A stretch of 13,485 nt of DNA from Betaproteobacteria bacterium (GTDB lineage: Bacteria > Pseudomonadota > Gammaproteobacteria > Burkholderiales > Casimicrobiaceae): the NCBI GenBank assembly GCA_003153335.1, contig PLYG01000242.1:1-13485 (forward strand), read 5' to 3'. The stretch's first letter is position 1; every line of letters starts with the position of its first letter. The notes under the pieces are model-generated. The model saw only the letters and a list, made by a program, of their open reading frames with translations. It had not been told where the DNA came from and made no database searches. The position numbers and the translations under genes were made by a program. This document shows, piece by piece, positions 6,761-13,485 of the stretch.

Positions 6761-8517
6761 GCCACTCCATTGGCGACCTATTTCCCAAGGGCTTGCTTCG
6801 GCCGGAACTCTTCATGGGTGTTGCTTCTTCAATTACAGCCCGGGCAGTTGGCGTCAATTTGAGCGAAGCCGGACAGCCCAGTGGATCTCACTTTTCCGGC
6901 GGACGATATGGCCGCGGGGAGGTCGGAGAGTTTGTCTTGATTGAAGCTCAGCAGAATCTCCTCCTCGGGCGCATTACGGAGGTCCGGCTACCCGATCATG
7001 ATCGTCGCTCCATCAGACCAAATAACGCGGGGATAAGTGACTTGGATGCCATTGGCCAAATCCAATTGCTCGGTTGCGTTGCAATGGATGATTTGATCGT
7101 GACGGCAGGGGTCGATGCATATCCGCGTTTGGGTGATCGCGTCTATGCGGCCCCACACCAGTTCATTGCGTTGCTGCCACGATTGATGGAGAAAGACAGC
7201 AAAGACGAAAATCCGGTCCTTCTTGAGTTAGGGGCCGTAGACGTCGCGCAAGAAGGCACAATATCTATAAAACCGGAACGACTTTTCGGCCGGCATTGCG
7301 CCATCCTTGGCGCGACGGGCGGAGGAAAGAGTTGGACGACCGCGCGCGTGATCGAGGAATGCCTCAAACATAAGGCAAAGCTCATTCTTATTGATGCCAC
7401 GGGGGAGTATCGTGGATTCTCCAGCGCGGACGTAGAGCATTGCCACCTTGGGGAGCCTGTTGAACAGGCCGACAACTCGATCTCTTGCACCTTGCCCCCA
7501 ACGAGCTTCGTTGAGTCGGATTTTGTCGCCCTTTTTGAGCCGGCCGGCAAAGTTCAAGGACCAAGGATGAGGGCGGCGATCAGAAGTCTGAGACTAGCAA
7601 GCTTAAAACCGGAGCTTGCGAAGGAAGGTTATATCAGGAAACACAATCAGTTGAAGCAACCAATACATGACGCAGAAAAGGACCCTGATCTCTCCAGCAG
7701 ATTGGACGACCCGCGTCAACCATTTGACGTATCGCACTTGGTGGCTCAGATTGAGCAGGAATGTGTTTGGCCTAATGGGGGTTACACGAAAAATCCGGAC
7801 TACACGAAGTGGGGCGATTGCGACGATGGCAGTTACTCCAATTGCCTGTCACTTTTCGCACGCATCAACGGTGTACTCACATCCCCCGCTTTCAAGTGCG
7901 TTTTCACATCTACTGATCAGCACCTGACTCAGAAGATCGACGGTTTTATCGACAGTGGCAGGAAGCTACTCCGCATTTGTCTGAGCGGGATTGCCTATGA
8001 GTTCAATGCACGCGAAATTATCGCAAATGTCATCGGCCGCTATTTGCTGACCAAAGCTCGCAATGGAGACTTCGTGAAGCGTCCCGTGCTCGTCATCGTT
8101 GACGAAGCGCACAATTTTCTGGGCCGTCACATCGGAGCCGAAGACTATGCCGCCAGGCTTGATGCCTATGAAATCATCGCTAAGGAGGGACGCAAGTATG
8201 GGTTGAATATTTGTCTGGCGACACAGCGCCCTCGTGACATTACCGAGGGTGTTCTCAGCCAAATGGGTACGCTAATCGTTCATCGTCTCACTAACGACCG
8301 AGATCGCGAGGTTGTCGAGCGTGCATGCGGGGAAATTGACCGTTCAGCATCAGCCTTCCTGCCGAACTTGAGACCAGGCGAGGCTGCAATTATTGGAGCC
8401 GATTTTCCGATTCCGTTGACTATTCAGATTCGCGAACCTGAGGTGAAGCCCAAGTCGGATGGCCCCAATTTTCAGGAGCACTGGAGGAATGATAGGCCCT
8501 CCGTGTCGAAGGCGTGA
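6757..8517 (+). CDS. herA: HerA-type ATPase (HAS-barrel plus FtsK/HerA motor domain)
   Basis: HerA proteins form hexameric rings that pump or unwind DNA, usually with a nuclease partner. The 586-residue product starts MSHSIGDLFPKGLLRPELFM. Its N-terminal HAS-barrel-like part includes GEFVLIEAQQNLLLGRITEV (57-76). Walker A is GATGGGKS (185-192), followed by LILIDATGEYRGF. Walker B is VLVIVDEAHNF with Asp449 and Glu450. The sensor strand is CLATQRPRD (487-494), then LTNDRDREVVERA with likely arginine-finger residues. A segment at about 295-365, rich in Asp, Trp and Cys, separates the motor motifs. The ATG at 6757 overlaps the restored hsdR stop (ATGA), which fixes the start. In the present sequence the upstream frame also reads into it without a stop. 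Sampled composition is modest (32 of 60 G+C at 7381-7440). It looks complete and functional. Its original partner is best inferred to be the HsdR upstream, because no NurA, SIR2 or DUF4297 gene is visible. Confidence 0.9.
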   Translation: MSHSIGDLFPKGLLRPELFMGVASSITARAVGVNLSEAGQPSGSHFSGGRYGRGEVGEFVLIEAQQNLLLGRITEVRLPDHDRRSIRPNNAGISDLDAIGQIQLLGCVAMDDLIVTAGVDAYPRLGDRVYAAPHQFIALLPRLMEKDSKDENPVLLELGAVDVAQEGTISIKPERLFGRHCAILGATGGGKSWTTARVIEECLKHKAKLILIDATGEYRGFSSADVEHCHLGEPVEQADNSISCTLPPTSFVESDFVALFEPAGKVQGPRMRAAIRSLRLASLKPELAKEGYIRKHNQLKQPIHDAEKDPDLSSRLDDPRQPFDVSHLVAQIEQECVWPNGGYTKNPDYTKWGDCDDGSYSNCLSLFARINGVLTSPAFKCVFTSTDQHLTQKIDGFIDSGRKLLRICLSGIAYEFNAREIIANVIGRYLLTKARNGDFVKRPVLVIVDEAHNFLGRHIGAEDYAARLDAYEIIAKEGRKYGLNICLATQRPRDITEGVLSQMGTLIVHRLTNDRDREVVERACGEIDRSASAFLPNLRPGEAAIIGADFPIPLTIQIREPEVKPKSDGPNFQEHWRNDRPSVSKA

Positions 8518-8537
8518 GCCAATGATCAAAAAATTTC

Positions 8538-8690
8538 CTCGCCGTGGCGGCCGGGGTCAGTGACACCACCCTGCAGCGCGTGTGGAGGCGCGGCAAATCG
8601 AACAGGAAGGCACTGCGCGAATGCGCGTCAGGTGACAAGTTTTGTACTGCCGTGAACGCTCCACCACGTGCCGTAAGGCTTGCCATGTAG
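8538..8690 (+). pseudogene. Possible degraded helix-turn-helix (IS630-transposase-like) fragment
   Basis: The 193-base gap between herA and the convergent antitoxin-peptidase gene holds a short open frame with no start of its own, closed by a stop at 8523 upstream and TAG at 8688. It begins LAVAAGVSDTTLQRVWRRGK, which resembles the helix-turn-helix near the N-terminus of IS630-type transposases (pattern LAxAxGVSxxTVQRIWR, from memory). The remaining residues do not match anything I know, and no inverted repeats are visible. It may be a relic of an insertion or chance. No convincing terminator is seen in this gap. Confidence 0.3.
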
Positions 8691-8710
8691 CAAAATGAGC
8701 CAAGCATCAT

Positions 8711-9931
8711 CTACCCCCACGTCACCTCTGGAAAGTGTTTGCGCACTTGTTTTTGGCCGACGAGGCCGCTGAAATTTCCATAGCCAGTGCGCTCTTTCCG
8801 CAAGCGGCCCGCGATGACGGCGGGATGAATTTGAAGTTTGTGGGCGAGGGCAAGGATCGTCTCGACGGATGGCTTCAGGTAGGCTTCGCTTCGCTTCCAG
8901 GCTGCACGGGGGATGAACGCATTGCGCGCGATCCGATTGGCCTCAGCCTCTTTCGCATCATCTTCCGCACCATCTTCGATGCCTTCATCCGTAATCACCC
9001 ATTCCCTGTCCGACAAGTGTTTCCAGGCATGCACGAGTTCATGCGTCAGGGTGAACCAGAAATTGTCGATGCGATCCTGACGAAGCGTCATGCCTACAAC
9101 CGGTGCTCCATCGGAATCGAGCATGGCTGCGCCATCGAGTTTGGTGTGTGGCAAGACCGGGAGCAACACCAGCGCAATGCCTTTTTCGGCCAGGAATTCC
9201 TGCGCCAGCCGTGGGCCCCGCTCCGACCAACTCAGTCTTGCGATGTACGCGAGGAAGTCTTCATCCAACGTGCCGTCGCGCCAGGAACCACGTTGTTTGC
9301 GAGAGGCGAGCGCAAGCTCGCGAACTCGGCCCACCCAAAGTCGCAGGTTGGTTTTGTCTGTTTCCGAAGTGGCTCCATACGTGATCGTTCGCTTCAAATA
9401 CAACGGACCGCGCTGCGGCTTCAGGTAGCGCTGAACAACATCGCGCGCCGTTAGCTGCGAAACGTCTTCATTCAGGAAGAAACCCGACTTGACAAGTGTC
9501 GGCATCTGAATCGCTTCTTCATCGTCGTCCGATTTGTCACTGCCGTACTGCGCTGCAGGTTCGCGCACCAGCAACTCCACCGGAATATGCAAGGATTCGC
9601 TAAGTGAGCGAACCATACCAAGGGTAAGTGCGCGTTTTCCAGAGAGTACTTCCGATACCCGATTTTTTCCACCGAGGATCGGGGCGAGGTCTTTTTGACG
9701 CAGACCCTGTTCCTCCATGCGAAAACGTATCGCGCTCAGCGGGTCTGGGCGCGCGAATGCAAATCTCTGCTTTTCATAGTCCTCCACCAGCTTCGCAAGC
9801 AGTTCCAGCCGGTCACCTTCCGGAGTGCCGATGGCCAAGTCGTCGGCGGACAGTCGTTCAACCTCGGCCAGTGCGTCGCGGTGCTGTTGTTCCGTTTTGA
9901 TGATGCGCGGATCCATGATTCGTTTGACCAT
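8711..9931 (-). CDS. HigA-like antitoxin fused to an ImmA/IrrE zinc metallopeptidase
   Basis: The 406-residue protein has two parts. Residues about 7-125 match HigA antitoxins: MDPRIIKTEQQHRDALAEVE, TPEGDRLELLAKLVEDYE, then a Cro/C1-type helix-turn-helix (LRQKDLAPILGGKNRVSEVL, SGKRALTLGMVRSLSESLHI). After an acidic linker (SDKSDDDEEA, 131-140) comes an ImmA/IrrE domain with the zinc motif HELVH (297-301) in FTLTHELVHAWKHL and the likely third ligand Glu in KEAEANRIARNAF (about 328-330). HigA parts bind the toxin and repress the operon; ImmA-type peptidases cleave regulators in response to a signal. The ATG at 9931 lies two bases after the higB stop. A TTG overlapping that stop (9937) and an ATG at 9916 (MDPRI) are alternatives; none has a clear ribosome site. 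It is co-transcribed with higB. Confidence 0.88.
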   Translation of the reverse strand: MVKRIMDPRIIKTEQQHRDALAEVERLSADDLAIGTPEGDRLELLAKLVEDYEKQRFAFARPDPLSAIRFRMEEQGLRQKDLAPILGGKNRVSEVLSGKRALTLGMVRSLSESLHIPVELLVREPAAQYGSDKSDDDEEAIQMPTLVKSGFFLNEDVSQLTARDVVQRYLKPQRGPLYLKRTITYGATSETDKTNLRLWVGRVRELALASRKQRGSWRDGTLDEDFLAYIARLSWSERGPRLAQEFLAEKGIALVLLPVLPHTKLDGAAMLDSDGAPVVGMTLRQDRIDNFWFTLTHELVHAWKHLSDREWVITDEGIEDGAEDDAKEAEANRIARNAFIPRAAWKRSEAYLKPSVETILALAHKLQIHPAVIAGRLRKERTGYGNFSGLVGQKQVRKHFPEVTWG

Positions 9932-9933
9932 CT

Positions 9934-10218
9934 TCAATTGACTCTCTTGGTATATTCGGCGTGTGTGCCTGCCCAGCGGACTATCACGATGCGTGTGTTA
10001 TACCTTAACTGCACTTCCAATCTGTAATGGTTACCCTTGACGTTAAATATCACCACGTTATCGTCGAGGAAACTCGCGGACGCATACACATTCTTGATTT
10101 CCTGCGGCGTGCGCCAACGTGCTTGCTCCGTATCGGCAATCCAGTTCTCGATCCACGAACGAGCGTCAGCGTGCGCGTCCACAAAATCATATAACCTTTG
10201 GCGTCCGACAATTAGCAT
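9934..10218 (-). CDS. higB: HigB-family toxin (RelE-like mRNA interferase)
   Basis: The 94-residue protein matches the HigB_toxin family, ribosome-dependent mRNA endonucleases that block translation until bound by their antitoxin. Diagnostic stretches are the basic N-terminal helices (WIENWIADTEQARWRTPQEI), VYASASFLDDNVVIFNVKGN, then HYRLEVQLRYNTRIVIVRWA and GTHAEYTK at the end. The length fits the family. The start is the ATG at 10218, about 22 bases after the predicted transcription start, with a weak purine-rich AAGAAG upstream. The toxin comes first and the antitoxin-peptidase second, the usual order of higBA loci and opposite to most toxin-antitoxin pairs. The genes are two bases apart and must be on one message. 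Confidence 0.92.
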   Translation of the reverse strand: MLIVGRQRLYDFVDAHADARSWIENWIADTEQARWRTPQEIKNVYASASFLDDNVVIFNVKGNHYRLEVQLRYNTRIVIVRWAGTHAEYTKRVN

Positions 10219-10246
10219 GCGTCTTCTTAAATTGGCTCATGCGCAA

Positions 10247-10276
10247 AGCATAGCACAGAAGTTCCACATTTGGGAA
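10247..10276 (-). promoter_or_regulatory. Probable higB promoter
   Basis: On the minus strand TTCCCA (10276-10271) and TATGCT (10252-10247) are separated by 18 bases, each with four of six consensus bases. Transcription would begin near 10240, leaving a leader of about 22 bases before the higB ATG. The -35 is covered by the inverted repeat at 10260-10278, as expected for an autorepressed toxin-antitoxin operon. Confidence 0.45.
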
Positions 10277-10278
10277 CT
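10260..10278. promoter_or_regulatory. Inverted repeat AGTTCC-N7-GGAACT, candidate operator
   Basis: A perfect 6-base inverted repeat with a 7-base A/T-rich spacer lies 42 bases upstream of the higB start and overlaps the predicted -35. Its size suits a dimer of the helix-turn-helix in the HigA-like protein. I infer autoregulation. The rest of the 176-base gap between higB and the serine hydrolase (10219-10394) shows no gene. Confidence 0.5.
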
Positions 10279-10394
10279 ATTGTTCGTTTACCTTTTGTGG
10301 AATAGACGAGACGGCCAAAACGCGGCACGACTTTCGCTCGCCGAATCTACGATCCGTCGTACTCTGGCCACTCCGAGCGTGACGCGCGCGTCGT

Positions 10395-11588
10395 TCACGA
10401 TTTCATCGACGCCAGCACCTTCCCGATAAATTCGTTCAGCGCCGGACCATTATCGATCCAGCGCACCACGACGAGCAGATCGTTCTGCCAGTCGATGTAC
10501 ACAATGTTCTGGCCCGCCCCGCGGAAGGTGACGCTCGATTCCGGCGCTGCCGACAGCGGCTTCTTTCCCGTGTTCAAGAACCAGTTCGCGTACCCGTACT
10601 CGGCATTTGTGCTGCCCGGCGTGCGCGCCATCTGTATCCACTTTTCCGAAACAATCTGCCGGTCTTGCCACTTGCCGTTGCGAAGGAACAGGTAACCGAA
10701 CCGCGCCATATCCCAGGCATTGATGAACATCCCGCCGCCCCAATGGCCGCCGCCGGTGACGGACTGAATCTTGCGGCCATCCAGTTCAATCCACGAATTC
10801 TCGTATCCGTGCCAGCGCCACGTGCTCGAAGCGCCGATCGGCTCCATTACCTCTTCGCGCAGCACCTCCTGCAACGGCCGGCGGATGACTTGCAGCGCGG
10901 CGAGTGCGAGCGCGTTCACGCGCGCGTCGTTGTACTTGTAGTGCGTGCCCGGCTCGTAGAGTTTGCGCTTCGACCACTCGTTCGGCTTGCCTTCCGGCCG
11001 GTCCGCCCAGTCCGGCTTGCCCCACAGCGTGCCCTGCCAGTCGCTGGTCTGGCGCAGCAGGTGATCCCAAGTGATAGCCGGGTTGTGCGGATCGTCGAAC
11101 AGGTCGATACCCGGCGGCATGTAGTCGCGCGCCTTATCGTTGACGTCGCGGATCAATCCCTTCTGCCAGGCGAGTCCGACGACCGTGGTCAGGAATGTCT
11201 TGGTCACGCTGTGCGTCATGTCGACGCTGCGCGTGTCGCCCCATTCCGCCACGACATAACCGCGATGGATGACGAGGCCGTTCAATGCGGCGCGCACCTT
11301 GGTTGGACCGATCAGCGCATCGAATGGCTCGGACGCGCCAAAGCTCAGCGCTTGCGCCAGCGCCTGATCCTTCGGGGCCGGATTTTCGCTGGCTATCGCG
11401 AATTTGATCGCCTGATCGAGCGCTGTGGCGTCGAAACCCGCCTGTTGCGGCGTGCGCCGCTGCCAGTCACCGCGCTCGGGGAAGTACGGCGCAACCGGAG
11501 TCTGCGCCGCCGCGCTGTTGAAAAGGACGAGAACCGACACGAAGACATACGCGAGCCGGTGGAACACGAGCACATTGATGTCGAACAT
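10395..11588 (-). CDS. Exported serine hydrolase, class C beta-lactamase / 6-aminohexanoate-dimer hydrolase fold
   Basis: The 397-residue protein starts with a signal peptide: a hydrophobic stretch (YVFVSVLVLF) and a probable cleavage after SAAA at about 28. It should act in the periplasm or be secreted. The catalytic SxxK is Ser127-Val-Thr-Lys130 in MTHSVTKTF. The second motif, usually YSN, is Tyr219-Asn-Asp in HYKYNDARVN, as in many members of the 6-aminohexanoate hydrolase branch. The third strand has FRGAGQNIVYID (355-366). Other family signatures are LVIHRGYVVAEWG, LLRQTSDWQG and GGGHWGGGMF. The substrate may be an ester, amide or peptide; true beta-lactamase activity is unlikely. I chose the ATG at 11588 because GAGGAG lies 7 bases upstream and a signal peptide follows at once. 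It follows the SGNH gene by 64 bases on the same strand and may also have its own promoter (TACAAT at 11634-11629). Confidence 0.9.
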   Translation of the reverse strand: MFDINVLVFHRLAYVFVSVLVLFNSAAAQTPVAPYFPERGDWQRRTPQQAGFDATALDQAIKFAIASENPAPKDQALAQALSFGASEPFDALIGPTKVRAALNGLVIHRGYVVAEWGDTRSVDMTHSVTKTFLTTVVGLAWQKGLIRDVNDKARDYMPPGIDLFDDPHNPAITWDHLLRQTSDWQGTLWGKPDWADRPEGKPNEWSKRKLYEPGTHYKYNDARVNALALAALQVIRRPLQEVLREEVMEPIGASSTWRWHGYENSWIELDGRKIQSVTGGGHWGGGMFINAWDMARFGYLFLRNGKWQDRQIVSEKWIQMARTPGSTNAEYGYANWFLNTGKKPLSAAPESSVTFRGAGQNIVYIDWQNDLLVVVRWIDNGPALNEFIGKVLASMKS

Positions 11589-11595
11589 GGTGATT

Positions 11596-11601
11596 CTCCT
11601 C
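11596..11601 (-). promoter_or_regulatory. Strong ribosome binding site for the serine hydrolase gene
   Basis: GAGGAG on the minus strand, 7 bases before the ATG at 11588. It decides the start against longer in-frame extensions that would run into the upstream SGNH gene. Confidence 0.75.
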
Positions 11602-11652
11602 AATTGATCCGCATCCGAATTGCCTATGATTGTATCGTTACGCTCGACGCAA

Positions 11653-12753
11653 CTACGGAGCCGGTATGGACGGCGTGCCCAACCCGCGCAGGATGGCTTC
11701 AGACCGAGGTAGCGTGTCCGGCGTGACGCGAGAGTCCCCCTTCGCAATCGCCTCGATCATCTCCCGCGATATCCGCGGCGAGAAGTGATAGATGTCCTTG
11801 TAGTTATCCAGATTGGTCACCCAGTCCAGCCTGGGCTGGAAATCGTACAGCGCCACGTTCGGCAAGTCGCGCACCGCATCGAACACGCTGCGCTTGAATG
11901 CGAGACTGACGTCGACCTGATTGCGCTGCCGGAAATCCTCCCAGACCAGCGCCGACCAGGGCGGGTACACCAGCGAGAACCGGATCTCCGGATGCGCGCG
12001 CAGCAGCGGCAGCAGATTGGCGTCGAAACTCGCGCGCATACCGTCCAGTGTCCTATGCGATTGCCCGAAGTTGCGATTGATGTTGCTCAGATCCAGTCCG
12101 CGCAGTGTGGCGCCTTTGGAGAATTCGTAGTGATCCGCCCAGTACCACGGCTGGTCGGAATTGGTCGAATAGACGCCGCGGTTCAAGCCGAGAGCGATCT
12201 CGGTTGATTTGCCCAGGGTCTGCGCCTGGAGGAGGTAGTGGACATCGTTCCACGGATTCTTGTCGTAAAGATAAAGCGGCAGCGGCTCGGTGACGACTTG
12301 CATGGAAGGCGACCCGGCGAACGCATTGAAGTTGAGATCCAGAATGATGTGCTTTGCCCTGGCCGAGGCGAGGATCGTCGTGAGCAGTTGCCGCAACTCG
12401 TAGGCCGTCATCGCACCCATCGCCAGATTGATCGCCTTGCCGTTCAGGATCTTGCCGACTTCGGAATTGCGGGTGTTTTCCATCATCGACGAGCCGGTGA
12501 TCACCGTATCGTAGTCGTAGTGCTTGGCCATGCCGGGGTTGACATAGCGCTGCAAAGTCCGGTAGTAGCGCGCTTCATACCACGTGGGCTTCCGGTATTG
12601 CTGAAACGGATCGACGACATAGTTGAACACGGCCACGGCGCCGGTGAAAGCCACAAGGGCCAGCAGCAGCACTTGCGCATAGCGCCGCGCCCGGGTGCGG
12701 TCCAGCAGCGGGAATTGCGGCACGATGGATTGGTGGGCGGTCGTGGTTGCCAT
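11653..12753 (-). CDS. SGNH-type (DltD/AlgX-like) membrane-anchored protein, probable O-acetylation partner
   Basis: The 366-residue protein has a single N-terminal membrane helix (about 26-47, VLLLALVAFTGAVAVFNYVV) and a large domain facing the periplasm. The sequence has a GDS-like nucleophile block ITGSSMMEN with Ser88 and Ser89, then a strand HIILDLNFNAFAG. Near the end DIYHFSPRISREM contains an Asp320-xx-His323 dyad, the usual SGNH catalytic pair. The closest described types are the DltD/AlgJ/AlgX-like proteins that work with MBOAT acyltransferases to move acetyl groups onto extracellular polysaccharide. Its ATG overlaps the stop of the upstream MBOAT gene as ATGA, which ties the two together. 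Which polymer is modified cannot be read from the window. Confidence 0.82.
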   Translation of the reverse strand: MATTTAHQSIVPQFPLLDRTRARRYAQVLLLALVAFTGAVAVFNYVVDPFQQYRKPTWYEARYYRTLQRYVNPGMAKHYDYDTVITGSSMMENTRNSEVGKILNGKAINLAMGAMTAYELRQLLTTILASARAKHIILDLNFNAFAGSPSMQVVTEPLPLYLYDKNPWNDVHYLLQAQTLGKSTEIALGLNRGVYSTNSDQPWYWADHYEFSKGATLRGLDLSNINRNFGQSHRTLDGMRASFDANLLPLLRAHPEIRFSLVYPPWSALVWEDFRQRNQVDVSLAFKRSVFDAVRDLPNVALYDFQPRLDWVTNLDNYKDIYHFSPRISREMIEAIAKGDSRVTPDTLPRSEAILRGLGTPSIPAP

Positions 12754-13485
12754 CAGAAATTGAAGTAGAGAAACTCGGTCACGCGGTCGAGGTTGAGCAG
12801 GGCCGCAGCCGCAAGCAGCGCGGCAAAGAGAGCCAAGCGCGCCGACCACTGCCAGCGGAGCAGCAGGGTCTGCGAATTCGGCGCGCACCACGCGATCGTG
12901 AAGCCGCCCACCATGATCGCGCCGGTCCAGAGCGTGGCCAGATGGAGGTCCAACCCGGTCCTGGTATACGTGGCCGGATCGAACAGCGGTGTCCACTCGG
13001 CGATCGAAGTGTTCATGCCGGCGCCGCGCGCGCCGAACATCACGGCGATGACGTGCAGCGCATCGCCGAGATTGGAAGCGCGGAAAAACACCCAGGCCAC
13101 AATGGTGAACACAGCGGTGAGCAGCCATGCGGCGCCGCGCGGCAGCGACCAGCCGGCGCGATCCATCATCTGCACGACGATGACGCCCAGGCCATTGAAT
13201 ACGCCCCACGCGACAAAGGTCCAGTTGGCGCCGTGCCACAGGCCGCCCAGCGCAAACGTGATCAGCACGAACAGTAATGCCAGGCGCGGTCCGCGGCGAT
13301 TGCCGCCCAGGGGAATGTACAGGTAATCGCGCAAAAAGCGCGACAGCGTCATGTGCCAGCGCCGCCAGAATTCCTGGATATTCCGCGACTGATAGGGCGA
13401 AGCGAAGTTGAGTGGCAGCCGTATGTTGAGCATCCACGCCATGCCCAGAGCCATGTCGGTGTAGCCGGAAAAGTCAAAATAGATT
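12753..13485 (-). CDS. MBOAT-family O-acyltransferase (AlgI-like), partial (N-terminus off the right edge)
   Basis: The visible 243 residues are the C-terminal half of a multi-pass inner-membrane acyltransferase. The family signature IYFDFSGYTDMA sits at the window edge. It is followed by IQEFWRRWHMTLSRFLRDYL with the first conserved histidine, YIPLGGNRRG, and the catalytic histidine in LGGLWHGANWTFVAWG (visible residue 84). Several hydrophobic helices follow. MBOAT proteins pass acetyl groups from cytoplasmic acetyl-CoA across the membrane to a sugar polymer, as AlgI does for alginate. The gene overlaps the SGNH gene as ATGA, so they are a translationally coupled pair. Other alginate-type genes, if any, would be upstream, beyond the window. 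The call is firm; the polymer is unknown. Confidence 0.93.
   Translation of the reverse strand, partial: IYFDFSGYTDMALGMAWMLNIRLPLNFASPYQSRNIQEFWRRWHMTLSRFLRDYLYIPLGGNRRGPRLALLFVLITFALGGLWHGANWTFVAWGVFNGLGVIVVQMMDRAGWSLPRGAAWLLTAVFTIVAWVFFRASNLGDALHVIAVMFGARGAGMNTSIAEWTPLFDPATYTRTGLDLHLATLWTGAIMVGGFTIAWCAPNSQTLLLRWQWSARLALFAALLAAAALLNLDRVTEFLYFNF

Noticed and set aside
5677..6765. Long open frame on the minus strand opposite the hsdR C-terminal part
   Set aside because: Antisense shadow of conserved HsdR codons; the translation has low complexity and no recognisable motif.
10381..10392. Perfect 12-base palindrome GACGCGCGCGTC after the serine hydrolase stop
   Set aside because: Self-complementary CG run without loop or T-tract; easily arises by chance in high-GC DNA.
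10665..11726. Plus-strand open frame of over 350 codons opposite the serine hydrolase
   Set aside because: The opposite strand has SxxK, a signal peptide and a strong ribosome site; this frame is arginine-rich shadow sequence.
1..13485. CRISPR arrays, tRNA or rRNA genes
   Set aside because: No regularly spaced direct repeats and no tRNA or rRNA-like conserved blocks were seen on reading both strands.

Overview
The window is high-GC bacterial DNA. The C-terminal extein of DnaB (SGAIEQDADLILFIYRDEVY) and the general gene style suggest a beta-proteobacterium or a close relative. That is an inference from sequence style, because no rRNA is present. Two divergent or convergent housekeeping and surface blocks surround a defence/toxin-antitoxin island.

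Layout. (1) 1-1316, minus strand: an EamA-type transporter running off the left edge, preceded by a GNAT acetyltransferase in the same short operon. (2) 1477-4101, plus strand: the replicative helicase gene dnaB, interrupted in frame by a 421-residue intein (2647-3909) that carries both splicing domains and a LAGLIDADG homing endonuclease. (3) 4177-8517, plus strand: an EcoEI-type HsdR restriction subunit broken by an in-frame TAG (5722) and by a frameshift near 6684. It is followed by an intact HerA-type hexameric ATPase. In the unshifted frame the hsdR stop would overlap the herA ATG as ATGA, so the two were once a translationally coupled pair. No hsdM or hsdS is present. (4) 8518-8710: a convergent gap with a possible degraded helix-turn-helix (transposase-like) fragment. 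(5) 8711-10218, minus strand: a higB toxin gene and a second gene fusing a HigA-like antitoxin to an ImmA/IrrE zinc peptidase. A promoter overlapped by a perfect inverted repeat lies upstream. (6) 10395-13485, minus strand: an MBOAT O-acyltransferase (partial) and an SGNH/DltD/AlgX-like membrane protein overlapping as ATGA, then an exported serine hydrolase of the class C beta-lactamase fold with its own ribosome binding site.

How they work together. The MBOAT and SGNH pair probably O-acetylates an extracellular polysaccharide, and the serine hydrolase may act in the same compartment. The HsdR-HerA pair plus HigB/HigA-peptidase form the accessory island between dnaB and this surface locus. 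The most notable points are the intein, the twice-broken hsdR whose frameshift fuses its tail in frame to HerA, the coupled HsdR-HerA arrangement without a methylase, and the antitoxin-protease fusion.
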